Below are positions 43,964 through 53,833 of a stretch of 64,000 bases of DNA, piece after piece. The notes beneath the pieces are model-generated. The model had not been told where the DNA came from. It ran no database searches and saw only the letters and a list, made by a program, of their open reading frames with translations. How positions within the stretch are numbered: position 1 is the stretch's first letter; the number at the start of each line of letters is the position of its first letter. Location: NCBI RefSeq assembly GCF_038005985.1, contig NZ_JBBOUI010000001.1, forward strand, positions 2,500,001 to 2,564,000. The letters run 5' to 3'. The position numbers were made by a program, and so were the translations under genes. Source of the stretch: Solibacillus sp. FSL R7-0682 (GTDB lineage Bacteria; Bacillota; Bacilli; Bacillales_A; Planococcaceae).

Positions 43964-44821
43964 CTATCTCCCCTTTTTTGTGTAATACATAATATCTTCC
44001 AATGTCGCTTTCTCAATTAGTGCCATATTTCCAAAAAGTGCTTCTACACTTGCTTTATTATCTGATAGTCCAACAAAGCCGTGACGTGATTTTTCAAGTC
44101 CAATAAATTCTTGTACGATGTCTTCATCAAGAAGCGCTAACTCGCCTTTTACAACGACATAGCTTTCCTCGATTTCCGTCATATCCTTGGTAAATACGTG
44201 ACTGCCCTTGTGAACAAAGGTAATATAGTCTGCAATCCGGTCTAAATCTGTCGTATTGTGTGTAGAAAAGAAAATCGTTTTATCTCCGTCCTGCATAATG
44301 TCATGTAATAATTGAAGAAGTTCCCGACGAAATACTGGATCAAGGCCCGAAGTTGGTTCGTCCATAATGATCAGCTCCGCCTCGTGGGAAAGTGCAATAG
44401 CTAATGATGCCTTCATTTTCATTCCTTTTGATAGTTGCTTTAAACGTTTATTTAATGGCAACTCAAAAATTTTTACATAGTGTTGAAATAGCTCTTCATT
44501 CCACCTTGAATACGAAAGACTGACGATTTTTTTCATTTTCTTCAGTGTCAGCTCTTCATAAAAGACATCCTCATCAAAAACAAAGCCTATCCGGTTTTTA
44601 ATTTCTTTTTCGTGTTCTTTATACTTTAAGCCAAATACTGTGATATCTCCTTCATTTGGTTGGAGGAGATTCATCATGAGCTTAATCGTAGTTGATTTGC
44701 CCGCGCCATTCCCACCGATAAAACCTGTAATATATCCTTTTTTCACATTAAAAGATAAATCATTTAGCTCGAAGCCTTTAAACTTTTTGTGTACATGCTG
44801 AAGCTCAATAACATTCTTCAT
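43964..44821 (-). CDS. ABC transporter ATPase (YtrB-like)
   Basis: About 285 residues: Walker A GGNGAGKST, signature-region LSKGMKMKASLAIALSHEAELIIMDEPTSGLDP (variant signature LSKGM), H-loop FFSTHNT. The ATG at 44821 follows GGAGGAG and overlaps the GntR gene end. Such GntR-ATPase-permease operons answer cell-envelope stress in Bacillales; substrate unknown. Confidence 0.88.
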   Translation of the reverse strand: MKNVIELQHVHKKFKGFELNDLSFNVKKGYITGFIGGNGAGKSTTIKLMMNLLQPNEGDITVFGLKYKEHEKEIKNRIGFVFDEDVFYEELTLKKMKKIVSLSYSRWNEELFQHYVKIFELPLNKRLKQLSKGMKMKASLAIALSHEAELIIMDEPTSGLDPVFRRELLQLLHDIMQDGDKTIFFSTHNTTDLDRIADYITFVHKGSHVFTKDMTEIEESYVVVKGELALLDEDIVQEFIGLEKSRHGFVGLSDNKASVEALFGNMALIEKATLEDIMYYTKKGR

Positions 44822-44822
44822 C

Positions 44823-45197
44823 TTACTCCTCCTCATACAGTAGCATTAATAATTCTGTTAAATCCCCTATATCTAAACCGATTTCTTTTCCATTTCGAAT
44901 AGCCGTGAGCAATTGCTCTTCAATTGCTTTTTGCTTGCGGTCAATAATCATTTCCTTGTTTTGCTCGACGACAAATGATCCTTTTCCAACAACGGAATAA
45001 ATAAGACCTTGTTTTTCGAGCTCTTCATAGGAACGCTTTGTTGTGATGAGACTAACATCCAAATCCTTTGCTAGCTGACGCATCGAAGGAAGAGCATAGC
45101 CTGCGGTTATTTCCCCCGATAAAATGCCCTGTTTAATTTGGAGGACAATTTGTTCATAGATTGGCTCCTTCGAATTATGTGAAATTAAAATTTGCAT
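44823..45197 (-). CDS. GntR-family regulator, YtrA subfamily
   Basis: 124 residues: winged helix (ITAGYALPSMRQLAKDLDVSLITTKRSYEELEKQGLIYSVVGKGSFV) plus a short C-terminal dimer helix pair, the compact YtrA layout. It is the first gene of the GntR-ABC operon; the TATATACA palindromes before it are its likely operator. Confidence 0.88.
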   Translation of the reverse strand: MQILISHNSKEPIYEQIVLQIKQGILSGEITAGYALPSMRQLAKDLDVSLITTKRSYEELEKQGLIYSVVGKGSFVVEQNKEMIIDRKQKAIEEQLLTAIRNGKEIGLDIGDLTELLMLLYEEE

Positions 45198-45219
45198 TAT
45201 CGAACCCCTCTTTATATTC

Positions 45220-45253
45220 TTTGTATATACACTTTATATACAATATATACAAA
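45220..45253. promoter_or_regulatory. Nested TATATACA palindromes, YtrA-type operator
   Basis: Inner perfect repeat TTGTATATA-CACTT-TATATACAA (45221-45243), plus a third half-site so that TTTGTATATA (45220-45229) also pairs with TATATACAAA (45244-45253). It lies just before the GntR gene. Confidence 0.7.
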
Positions 45254-45292
45254 CGACCATTTAATGTCAACTATTCCCAAAAAACTTTAGCC

Positions 45293-45328
45293 ATAAAAAA
45301 ATGAGCAAGGTACTATACCAAGCTCATT
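45293..45328 (-). terminator. Intrinsic terminator (distal)
   Basis: Minus-strand stem AATGAGC..GGT / ACC..GCTCATT followed by seven T. Confidence 0.65.
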
Positions 45329-45393
45329 AGGAACAGTTTATTTAATTTAAGTGATCTATCGGCAAAATGGTTTTGAAACGCTATATAAATGAA

Positions 45394-45420
45394 AGGTTGG
45401 ACAGCTGTTCGATCCAACCT
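45394..45420 (-). terminator. Intrinsic terminator (proximal) of the gene at 45428
   Basis: Stem AGGTTGGA / TCCAACCT (45394-45420), weak T tract after it on the minus strand. Confidence 0.55.
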
Positions 45421-45427
45421 CCATTAA

Positions 45428-45727
45428 TTATAAATAAAATGACTTCACCTTCTCTGGCAAAAATTTTTTCATTATAAAACCAGCTACTATTAGCCCTATC
45501 AATACAAAAACGATATTTATTATTATCACACTGACCCCTATGTTCAAATTAGAAACATAACCCTTACCAGCAATAACGATACTTATACAAATTGCTATCG
45601 AAGTAAGAACCACAACTATGTATTGCATCCACTCTTTTGCATTTAACTTAGAAAATAGCGTTCTATTTTTAGAAAACTTTACAATTGTAAGTACTAAAAT
45701 AATTCCAAGTAAGGTGCATTCAAACAT
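45428..45727 (-). CDS. Small membrane protein
   Basis: 99 residues with three hydrophobic helices (FECTLLGIILVLTIVKF, MQYIVVVLTSIAICISIVIAG, IGVSVIIINIVFVLIGLIVAGF). No family recognised. Confidence 0.6.
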   Translation of the reverse strand: MFECTLLGIILVLTIVKFSKNRTLFSKLNAKEWMQYIVVVLTSIAICISIVIAGKGYVSNLNIGVSVIIINIVFVLIGLIVAGFIMKKFLPEKVKSFYL

Positions 45728-45792
45728 TTAAACCCTCCCTTTATTAAAAGTTAACTGTTGGTGAATTAATTTAAAAAATATCTTTGCCTTCA

Positions 45793-46353
45793 TTAGATTT
45801 GATTACTATGTATTTTTTTATACTCGTGTTCCCATTCTTCTCGTAAAATCCCCATCCATATTGAATCATAATAGTTACCTTCATACAACCGCACTCGACG
45901 AATACGTGCCTCTAGTTGCATACCTAACTTCTGTCCAACAGCAATCATTCGTTCATTGCCAGACCATGTTGTGAATCCTACTCGTACAATTGGCAAAGTT
46001 GTAAATAGATGCTGAATCCAAAGCTTTAATACACGTGTTCCTATCCCTTTTCCCCAAGAGTTCGATTGGTGTAAGCAAATACCCATTTCTAGCCACTTAG
46101 AAGGTTCATGCTCCCAATAATATGAAACGATGCCACAAACAATGCCATCCACTTCAATTATCCAATTATTATCAGAGCACACCCACTGTTGACCGGTTGG
46201 TAAAAATTCTTCATAGCTTTTTGATTGATAAGGAAAATAAGGTGCATTCCATTTTTTCCATTCTGGATTTTCATCTTTAAACTCTAGTTCCCACACACGT
46301 GGTAAATCAACATCTTGCATAGGTCGAATAGTAATTTCATTATCTTTATACAT
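45793..46353 (-). CDS. GNAT acetyltransferase, RimJ/RimL-like
   Basis: 186 residues: start ITIRPMQDVDLPRVWELEF, acetyl-CoA motif HQSNSWGKGIGTRVLKLWIQHLF, and NERMIAVGQKLGMQLEARIRRVRLYEGNYYDSIWMGILREEW typical of RimJ/RimL. It may acetylate a protein N-terminus or an amine drug; not resolved. Confidence 0.86.
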   Translation of the reverse strand: MYKDNEITIRPMQDVDLPRVWELEFKDENPEWKKWNAPYFPYQSKSYEEFLPTGQQWVCSDNNWIIEVDGIVCGIVSYYWEHEPSKWLEMGICLHQSNSWGKGIGTRVLKLWIQHLFTTLPIVRVGFTTWSGNERMIAVGQKLGMQLEARIRRVRLYEGNYYDSIWMGILREEWEHEYKKIHSNQI

Positions 46354-46642
46354 AGATTAACTCCCTTTTTTAAACTATTATTATTGATTTGTTCTAATTT
46401 TCATCGCCGCAATAACCATTTTATGTCAAAACGCAACCGATAATCAACCACTTATACACATTTCCTAATACACACTTAATCATATTTGGGAAGACTCTTC
46501 TTTAATATTCATTTAATCACACGCATTTTATAGGTAATAAGTCGTTCATATAAAATAACTAAATTCTTCTACACAATTGCCCTTTCTATGTAAAAACGAA
46601 ATGAATATTCTAGTTTTAAACATAAAAGAAAGGTTGATCCTA

Positions 46643-48352
46643 GTGGAGCAACATGTCAATCCAGCTGACCCAGCTACAATACCGAAGTTTGTTGATAAAT
46701 TATCAAAACCCCCAGTAGCAAAGCCTACACCTAACAAATCATACCCTCCTAATTCCTATTTCGAATTAGATATGCAAGTTGCCTATCATCGTTTTCATCG
46801 GCATTTTCCACTCTCTAAAGTTTGGGGTTATAACGGAATAGTTCCCGGTCCTACCATCGAAGCAACGAAAGATAAGCCTACCTATGTAAAATACATTAAT
46901 AACCTCCCGACTAAGCATTTTTTACCAGTTGATCATACATTGCATAGCTCTACAGATTCACAAGAAGTACGAACAGTTGTCCATCTTCATGGCGCTCATG
47001 TTGATTGGGAAAGTGACGGTCACCCTGAAGCATGGTACACGAATAACTTTGAGTTCACTGGCCCTAAATTTAGGAAGGAAGTCCACCATTACACAAATCA
47101 TCAACCCGGCGCAACATTATGGTATCATGACCATGCGATGGCTTTGACACGTTTAAATGTTTATGCTGGTCTGGCAGGGTTTTACTTACTTAGGGATACT
47201 CTTGAAAAGAGGTTGCAGCTTCCAAGTGGAGCTTATGAAATGCCCTTAATGATTCAAGATAAATCCTTTAACGAAGATGGATCTATCTTCTATCCGGATG
47301 CTCCACCATTCCCAGTACCTGTTCACCCGTCGATTACACCAGGAGTTGTTGGAAATACAATCCTAGTTAATGGTAAAGTATGGCCCTATATGCGAGTAGA
47401 GCCAAGAAAATATAGATTTAGAGTCGTCAATGCTTCAAACAGAAGAGGATATAGATTAGAACTTTCAAATAATCAATCTTTCATACAAATTGGGACAGAT
47501 GGAGGATTATTATCGAAACGTGTAGATGTCGCTTCAATTGGTCTCCTCCCAGCAGAAAGATTAGATCTTGTGATCGATTTCTCTCAGCACAAAGGGGAAG
47601 TCATTTCATTGATGAACACCGATGATGAGTTTCCAGATGAACATACAAATGTAATTATGCAATTTAGAGTAGATCTTAAGCTAAAGGACTGTGATAGTCC
47701 AGATATTCCAGAAGAGCTTTATCCTGAAATGGATCTACATGAGGACCACGCCCATATTTCGAGAGACTTACCATTATCATTTACTTTAGATCAATATGGA
47801 AGGCCGATGTTACTTTTAAATGATCGCATGTATCATGAACCAGCTACAGAAAAACCAGCTGTAGACAGTATTGAAACATGGAATTTTATTAACCTTACTC
47901 CATTTATTCATCCAATTCACGTACACTTAGTTCAATTTAAAATATTAGAACGAAGACCGTTTAATGTAGAACGCTATCAAAATGAAGGTGTGCTCGAATA
48001 TACAGGAGACCCTATACCTCCTCATGAATATGAGCGGGGTTGGAAAGACGTCGTTAGAACAGATGGGGGTATGGTGACGAAAATCATTATGCATTGGAAG
48101 GAGTTCACAGGTAATTACATTTGGCATTGTCACTTCTTAGAACATGAAGATCATGATATGATGCGACCGATAACGGTTATTAATGATGCGCATCCTGTCC
48201 AAACGCCACATGCTAGTGAACCTCATCAATCACAAGAAAGTTTATTGAATGAACCAAAATTAGAGGAAAGACTTCAAGTCGAGGTTTCGAATAGCCCAGA
48301 CTCCCCTACGGAAGACAATACTATCAAAACTGATTTTGATACAACGAGTTAG
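46643..48352 (+). CDS. cotA: CotA-type multicopper oxidase (spore coat laccase) with C-terminal tail
   Basis: About 569 residues. Copper ligands in order: HLHG, WYHDHAM, HPIHVH, and HCHFLEHEDHDMM; closely patterned on B. subtilis CotA (RLWGYNG..PGPTIE, NNLPTKHFLP). CotA oxidises phenolics and helps form the protective brown spore pigment. Start is GTG at 46643 with GAAAGG upstream. After MMRPITVI an acidic, Ser/Pro/Glu-rich tail of about 60 residues is absent from CotA as I know it. A CATA-type -10 near 46549 might serve SigK, weakly. Confidence 0.9.
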   Translation: MEQHVNPADPATIPKFVDKLSKPPVAKPTPNKSYPPNSYFELDMQVAYHRFHRHFPLSKVWGYNGIVPGPTIEATKDKPTYVKYINNLPTKHFLPVDHTLHSSTDSQEVRTVVHLHGAHVDWESDGHPEAWYTNNFEFTGPKFRKEVHHYTNHQPGATLWYHDHAMALTRLNVYAGLAGFYLLRDTLEKRLQLPSGAYEMPLMIQDKSFNEDGSIFYPDAPPFPVPVHPSITPGVVGNTILVNGKVWPYMRVEPRKYRFRVVNASNRRGYRLELSNNQSFIQIGTDGGLLSKRVDVASIGLLPAERLDLVIDFSQHKGEVISLMNTDDEFPDEHTNVIMQFRVDLKLKDCDSPDIPEELYPEMDLHEDHAHISRDLPLSFTLDQYGRPMLLLNDRMYHEPATEKPAVDSIETWNFINLTPFIHPIHVHLVQFKILERRPFNVERYQNEGVLEYTGDPIPPHEYERGWKDVVRTDGGMVTKIIMHWKEFTGNYIWHCHFLEHEDHDMMRPITVINDAHPVQTPHASEPHQSQESLLNEPKLEERLQVEVSNSPDSPTEDNTIKTDFDTTS

Positions 48353-48376
48353 GAAAAATTAAGCGTGAATATAAAA

Positions 48377-48419
48377 AAGCTAGGAAGCTCATTTTTTTCT
48401 TCCTAGCTTTCATTTTTTT
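48377..48419 (+). terminator. Intrinsic terminator of cotA
   Basis: Perfect 12-bp stem AAAGCTAGGAAG / CTTCCTAGCTTT, then CATTTTTTT. Confidence 0.8.
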
Positions 48420-48638
48420 ATCGTTGCATTGCTTTTCGCAAACGTGCCATATTGGCAATTGTGTTAATTAGAAATGGATACAATACGAGCACCCTTTTCT
48501 CCCCAATCCCAAGCACGATCCTATACCATTACGATCGCAGATATTTTTGAAATGAGGTATGAACTATTGTTTTGCCCTTGAGTAATGCCTTCCATTTGTT
48601 CCATAAAGCTATATTTGGAATGTTGTATCACCAATTGA
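48420..48638. other. Decayed sequence after cotA
   Basis: No intact gene. Minus strand ends with LINTIANMARLRKAMQR before a stop near 48420, which looks like the tail of a lost protein of unknown family. It may have decayed together with the TetR remnant that follows. Confidence 0.3.
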
Positions 48639-48755
48639 ATATTTACATTTACAGCATACGGAACAATTGGTTACTTAACAAAATGGATTGAAGAAGATTG
48701 CGCACATCCTATCGAAGAAATGGCAACTGGTTTACGAAACATCGGTGGGCTTTAG
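48639..48755 (+). pseudogene. TetR-family C-terminal remnant
   Basis: Frame without start reads FTAYGTIGYLTKWIEEDC then HPIEEMATGL and ends at TAG 48753-48755. This is the usual end of TetR regulators (YGTIG..WIE..EEMA). The DNA-binding half is absent. Confidence 0.6.
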
Positions 48756-48820
48756 TATCGCTCCCAATAATGAAAAAAGCCAGTTCAATGAAAATTCATT
48801 AACCGGCTTTTAAATACTTA

Positions 48821-50311
48821 TTAAATAGATTTGGGTTTTTCACAAATAGCTAAAAGTTCTGTACTTAAATCTTTTAATTCTTCAATTGAACTTGTAATCA
48901 TATGAATTGCTTCATTTTCTACCATTAAAGTCGAAACTATTTCTTCTGTTGCAGCAGCATTTTGTTCAGAAATAATTGAGAGTTGTTGTACATGTTGACG
49001 TGTAGCAGTCACTTCTGATGTTGTTTCCTGAATCATAGCTACGTTTTTTAATAAGTTTTCATTTGACTGAGTAAAACGTTCTTTCATCGATTGGAAAGTT
49101 TCGGCGATTTCTAATAACAACTGTTGACCTTCTTGAACAGAATTATTCCCATCGTGCGATTGTTTTTGAGCGGCTAATGATTGCTCGACTAGTTGTTGAG
49201 TTACTTCCGTAATTTCAGTTGCAATTTGACTACTTTGTTCTGCAAGCTTTCGAACTTCATCTGCTACAATGGCAAAACCTTTTCCGTGCTCACCTGCTCT
49301 TGCTGCTTCAATTGCTGCATTAAGTGCTAGTAAATTCGTTTGATTCGCAATATCTTGGATACCACCTAATAAATTTTGAACATGCGTAAAGCTATCTTGT
49401 AGCTGATCCACTGTAGAAGTCGTTAAATTAATAGCACTGTTTACGGTCTCCATGTGCTGATTCACCCGACTAACTCGTTGCCAATTGTCCTCCATTTGTC
49501 CATGTAGAACTTGAGACTCCTGTAAGTTTTGTTCAGAATTTTGTACAGTTTGTTCCATTATGACTGCTGTATTTTCCATTATGCTATCAATAGCGCGGAC
49601 TTTATCGTTTTCATCACTAATTGAATCCATAATTTGATGGACGCTATTCAAAATTACTTCACTGCCTTCTTTAACTCCGCTAGCATGAGTTAACACTTCA
49701 TGGGCATTCGCATCTAATTGCAGTGCGCCCGTTTTTACTCCTCCTAAAATCTCAGACAATTGTAGCGCCAATTCCTCGGCTTCTTTTTCTTTTTTGGAAC
49801 TTTGCTCCAATAATTTCTTTCCAGACTTTGTTAAAAAGTAAAGTGCAGTGGATGCACCTAATAAAACAACAAATACTGTAACAAAGTTAGATACACTTAC
49901 ATTTTCACCCAAAAACTTGTGAGGAACAATTAAATAAATACTTAACACAAATATTGCTTGAAAAAATGAAAAAAGTAAAATTAACTTCTCGTTAAAGTAA
50001 AGAGAGATCATAATTAGTGAGAAAAATAAAATATAGTGCTTATTAAGTGCATAGTCATCTACAAAGAATAAACTACAAATGACCAATAATGGAATGAAAG
50101 CAAATAAAAAACTTTTTAAAAACTCTGGTAAACGAATAAAGTATACAATTGTTGAAATACTAGCTACCCCTAATCCAACAATCATGTAGAAACTTGTATT
50201 TTCTATACCACGCGATAAAACTAATGGGGCTACTACTAATACAACAATTATATATGTTAGTAGCAAATTAATATTATGTACTTTTTTTGTGTTATAAGTA
50301 GATGAATCCAT
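48821..50311 (-). CDS. Membrane methyl-accepting chemotaxis protein
   Basis: 496 residues. The first ~170 hold about six membrane helices with short loops and no large outer sensor domain. There is no HAMP domain. The MCP signalling module follows, with tip [38 protein letters not shown]. It probably senses membrane-located or energy signals and signals to CheA/CheW. Transcribed away from cotA. Confidence 0.88.
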   Translation of the reverse strand: MDSSTYNTKKVHNINLLLTYIIVVLVVAPLVLSRGIENTSFYMIVGLGVASISTIVYFIRLPEFLKSFLFAFIPLLVICSLFFVDDYALNKHYILFFSLIMISLYFNEKLILLFSFFQAIFVLSIYLIVPHKFLGENVSVSNFVTVFVVLLGASTALYFLTKSGKKLLEQSSKKEKEAEELALQLSEILGGVKTGALQLDANAHEVLTHASGVKEGSEVILNSVHQIMDSISDENDKVRAIDSIMENTAVIMEQTVQNSEQNLQESQVLHGQMEDNWQRVSRVNQHMETVNSAINLTTSTVDQLQDSFTHVQNLLGGIQDIANQTNLLALNAAIEAARAGEHGKGFAIVADEVRKLAEQSSQIATEITEVTQQLVEQSLAAQKQSHDGNNSVQEGQQLLLEIAETFQSMKERFTQSNENLLKNVAMIQETTSEVTATRQHVQQLSIISEQNAAATEEIVSTLMVENEAIHMITSSIEELKDLSTELLAICEKPKSI

Positions 50312-50560
50312 ACTTTTACAACAACCCCTCTCCTACTTTTTTCTATTTTGTAAACCAATTCTACTACAAATAAAAACCTTTAGATAGGAAAAAATAATTA
50401 AAAAATAGATTTTTTTAACAAGTATATTATTTGGTTGTTACACACCACTATCTATTAAGCTTCACTATGGTTTTAAAATATTCACCTCCATTTCAAGGCC
50501 ATTAATTTTCGCAGAAATTACCACAAACTTTTATTAATTACAATATGGACAAAGCCATTT

Positions 50561-51742
50561 TCACAATCCCCGCTCTCGCTCTTCAACTACTTTTCCGTAT
50601 TTTCCGCCACCCCCTCGTACAATCGATAATTCACCATTTCTTGCCTGATCAATTAAGTGCGCTAATTTTTCTGGGACAACATTTAAAAGTTCCTCTTTTG
50701 TGACTTTGTGTAAAATATTCATTTCGGTTGCGAAATGATGTAATAACTGTTCAAATGTTTTCGGACCTAAACCTGGAATAAAATCGAGTGGCACTTGATG
50801 AATATAAGGTGGCCTTGAAACAATGGCTACATCCTGATCAGATAATTCCTGGATTCTAGAAGAAACACCATTAATAAACGATTCACTTCCACAATGAGGG
50901 CATGTTTTCAGCTTACTCGTTATTTGATAACCGCAATTTATGCAAACTGTTTGATAATATTTTCCAAGGAGCGGGTTTAATCCATAATTAGCACGAATTC
51001 TACGTCCATCCTGTTGAAGAAGTGCTAATTTTAATTCATTAAAATTAGCATCTTTCAGTGTACACTTTTGATATTCCCTTGCTATTTTCCCAAGAGAATG
51101 AGCATCGGAATTTGTTAAAAAAGGATATAGCTGTAGCTCTTTTATGTTACGAACCATTTGCGTATCTGAACTTAGCCCTAGCTCAATCGCATCAATATAG
51201 TTTGGGTCAAATACTTCTGTTAAGCTTCTTTTAACCCCTTTCCCATAAAGACTTTTAAATGGTGTAAATACATGGGCCGGCACAAACAAACCATCCAATT
51301 CATTCACCTTATATTGAAGTTCTCTTCCCCCTACATAAATGCGCTGCGAACTAAGTGTTATATTTTTTACATAGTTGCTCATCCATTGCGAAAAAGCCCT
51401 CATCTTCTCTATTGTAGGAAAGTATGCTAACACATGAATTGGACCATTGCATGATGAATCATACACCTCAATTTCAGAACCTAAAAGCAACGTAATTTTT
51501 TGAAAACGAAGACCCCCTTCAGCTAGTTCGATCATATCTCCTCTATTTAGTAAGTCCTCAATCTCCATTAATATTTCTGGTGAATGACAATCGATTACTC
51601 CAATCATATCAAGCCCTTTTTGATTACTTGCATATTGTAATATGGCTTGCAATGTTAGCGTTTTACTACCCGTAATTTTTACTGGCTTTCCACTTGCCGT
51701 TCTTCCGATATGTATATGTAGATCCACATAAAAATCCTTCAT
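50561..51742 (-). CDS. EndoQ-type nuclease: PHP domain, zinc ribbon, helix-hairpin-helix
   Basis: 393 residues. PHP domain metal motifs DLHIHIGRT, GVIDCHSPE, LLGSEIEVYD, LFVPAHVFTPF and LTNSDAHS. They are followed by a zinc ribbon CINCGYQ...CPHCG and a helix-hairpin-helix FIPGLGPKTFEQLL. This matches EndoQ, which nicks DNA 5' of deaminated bases (hypoxanthine, uracil) in Thermococcales and some Bacillus. B. subtilis YqxK has the related N-terminus. Confidence 0.85.
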   Translation of the reverse strand: MKDFYVDLHIHIGRTASGKPVKITGSKTLTLQAILQYASNQKGLDMIGVIDCHSPEILMEIEDLLNRGDMIELAEGGLRFQKITLLLGSEIEVYDSSCNGPIHVLAYFPTIEKMRAFSQWMSNYVKNITLSSQRIYVGGRELQYKVNELDGLFVPAHVFTPFKSLYGKGVKRSLTEVFDPNYIDAIELGLSSDTQMVRNIKELQLYPFLTNSDAHSLGKIAREYQKCTLKDANFNELKLALLQQDGRRIRANYGLNPLLGKYYQTVCINCGYQITSKLKTCPHCGSESFINGVSSRIQELSDQDVAIVSRPPYIHQVPLDFIPGLGPKTFEQLLHHFATEMNILHKVTKEELLNVVPEKLAHLIDQARNGELSIVRGGGGKYGKVVEERERGL

Positions 51743-51878
51743 CTATCATCACCCTCTCCTTTAGCGCTTTTAAAATCATTCGATACAGTCAGACGCTTAG
51801 ATGTAACTCCCTTTACCCTTTCCCCATAAGTTACTCTCGTCAATTACCATTACCATACTCTGTAAAATTAAAATGCAC

Positions 51879-51916
51879 AAAATACCATTTTCCTCGAGGG
51901 AAAAATGGTATTTTTC
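51879..51916. terminator. Bidirectional intrinsic terminator
   Basis: Stem AAAATACCATTTTCC-TCGA-GGAAAAATGGTATTTTT style (13 bp), T-rich on both strands; ends the deacetylase/M23 unit. Confidence 0.75.
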
Positions 51917-51988
51917 TCAAGATTGTTACATTCCACTACGAACAACCCTATACAAAAATCTCAGGTGTATTTGTATCTTGCTGTACCA

Positions 51989-52741
51989 TTATGAACCAGC
52001 TTCTTTACTCTGATTTGCTTTCTGAACTTTTAGCAGCTCAGAAATAGTTACGAATTCATAACCTTCCTTTTGTAACTGTGGCAATATTTCTGCCAATGCC
52101 TGGACGGTTTGTTGGCGATTACCTCCGCCATCATGAAATAAAATAACATCTCCTTGCCTTGTACCTTTTAAAACGTTATTAACTATCTTTTTTACTCCCG
52201 GATTTTTCCAATCTAACGTATCCTGATGCCAAGACCACATTACAACTTTAAAACCTTCTTTTGTAACAGCGTCAATTAAAGCATCTGTATATTGTCCCTC
52301 TACTGGCCGGAATAATACAGGTGCATAACCAGTAATACTAAAAATCACATCGTTCGTTTGCTTAATTTCTTTCATAAGCTGTGGCACTTTTCCATTAAAC
52401 GGATGTGTGTACGTATGATTGGCGAGTTCATGCCCGTCTTCATGCATACGAAATATAATGTCCGCATTTTTTTCAGCATGCTCTCCTACAACAAAAAAGG
52501 TGGCTTTTGCATCATATTTATTCAACAAATCAAGTACTTCTTTTGTGTATTTTGGATGTGGCCCATCATCAAATGTCAATGCTACTATTTTTTCCTCTGT
52601 TTTAATATCCCAAACAATTTGACCGGTTTTTTCATAATATTGTCTGCCCTTATCAGCTGCTGCACTCTTGGATTCAAAAGCATACCCTAAAAAAATAATG
52701 GCGATACAAGCCGTTAACAATACAATATGATTGCGTTTCAA
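51989..52741 (-). CDS. Polysaccharide deacetylase (NodB family)
   Basis: About 250 residues: N-terminal membrane anchor (NHIVLLTACIAIIFLGYAF) then NodB domain with TFDDGPHP, HELANHTYTHP (metal histidines), RPVEGQY and ILFHDGG. It removes acetyl groups from peptidoglycan or other surface glycans outside the cell. The TTG at 52741 has GGTGGTGA upstream, better than the start at 52774. It lies close after the M23 peptidase gene. Confidence 0.88.
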   Translation of the reverse strand: MKRNHIVLLTACIAIIFLGYAFESKSAAADKGRQYYEKTGQIVWDIKTEEKIVALTFDDGPHPKYTKEVLDLLNKYDAKATFFVVGEHAEKNADIIFRMHEDGHELANHTYTHPFNGKVPQLMKEIKQTNDVIFSITGYAPVLFRPVEGQYTDALIDAVTKEGFKVVMWSWHQDTLDWKNPGVKKIVNNVLKGTRQGDVILFHDGGGNRQQTVQALAEILPQLQKEGYEFVTISELLKVQKANQSKEAGS

Positions 52742-52784
52742 CTGTTCACCACCTTTCACCCATACAGATAGCATACATGTATCG

Positions 52785-53774
52785 TTACTCTTTTAAAGCT
52801 TTTGTTTGTTTTTCCCAAAGTTGCAATGATGGATATGGATCAAATGCCCATTCAACACGTCCATTGAATTTATACATTCCATAATGTAAATGTGGGGCAA
52901 ATTTACCGGATGTTCCTTCTTTACCATACCCACTACTGCCAACATAGCCAATTAGCGTACCCGGTTCTACAATATCCCCCAATTTGACACCTTCATGAAA
53001 ACTATTGAGGTGGGCATAATAATGGTACGTATTTAAATGGTCCCGAATGCCGATGCGCCAGCCACCATAATCATTCCACCCCATTATTTCTATAACGCCA
53101 TAGGATGTTGAATAAACTTGCGTACCATACCGAGCAAAAAGATCTGTCCCTTCATGAATACGCCTTCCTCCCCATCCCCGGTTCGCTCCCCATGTTCCAC
53201 GGTAACTGTAATCGTAATTTAAAGGAAGGGGAAAATAATGCTTATCAAGATTAATTGTTTTGAAATGCTCGTATAGCTTTGAAATTGTACTTATTTGCTT
53301 AACTGCTTCTTCACTTTTATAATAAGACCATAAAGCTAATTCAAAATCTTCTTCCGTTGTACCAAAACTGCTTACATAACTTGCCAGAGATAACAAAGCA
53401 TCTTCATCCTGTTGAGAACTTGCTACACCGTCACCATTTCCATCTAATCCAAAGCCTCCAAAATACTGAATAGAGGCTGGGTTTTCGTCTTCAATGTTCG
53501 GGTTTAATTCACCTACCCAATATTCGGGAGCAAATTGAATAGCAGTAATCCCATCACGTTTTGGTATATCAGACCGCACAGTTTGAATGTTTCGCTCATA
53601 TTGATCTACTGCTGCAAGCCAATACCAAGGGACAAGCACATTTTCATATTGCTTGTACAGGGACAAACGCTCCTGAAAAATTTGTTCTTTAGACGGCTTA
53701 TCATTTGCAAATACAGTCGTAGAACAAACCATACTGAAACACAAGAAACATGAAAAAAGGGCCAACCGATACAA
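52785..53774 (-). CDS. Secreted M23-family peptidoglycan endopeptidase
   Basis: 329 residues: signal peptide (LALFSCFLCFSMVCSTTVFA), then a helical domain with TxSQQDEDALLSLASYVSS as in SpoIIQ-type or lytic-transglycosylase partners, then LytM/M23 domain (HEGTDLFARYGTQVYS, HYYAHL, and HLHYGM zinc ligands). Cleaves peptide cross-links of the wall. Start is TTG with GGAGG 10 nt upstream. Confidence 0.87.
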   Translation of the reverse strand: MYRLALFSCFLCFSMVCSTTVFANDKPSKEQIFQERLSLYKQYENVLVPWYWLAAVDQYERNIQTVRSDIPKRDGITAIQFAPEYWVGELNPNIEDENPASIQYFGGFGLDGNGDGVASSQQDEDALLSLASYVSSFGTTEEDFELALWSYYKSEEAVKQISTISKLYEHFKTINLDKHYFPLPLNYDYSYRGTWGANRGWGGRRIHEGTDLFARYGTQVYSTSYGVIEIMGWNDYGGWRIGIRDHLNTYHYYAHLNSFHEGVKLGDIVEPGTLIGYVGSSGYGKEGTSGKFAPHLHYGMYKFNGRVEWAFDPYPSLQLWEKQTKALKE

Positions 53775-53833
53775 TATGATTTAACCTCCTCTCTTCCCTC
53801 TTTAGTTTGACCGAAATCATGTTTTTCATGAAA

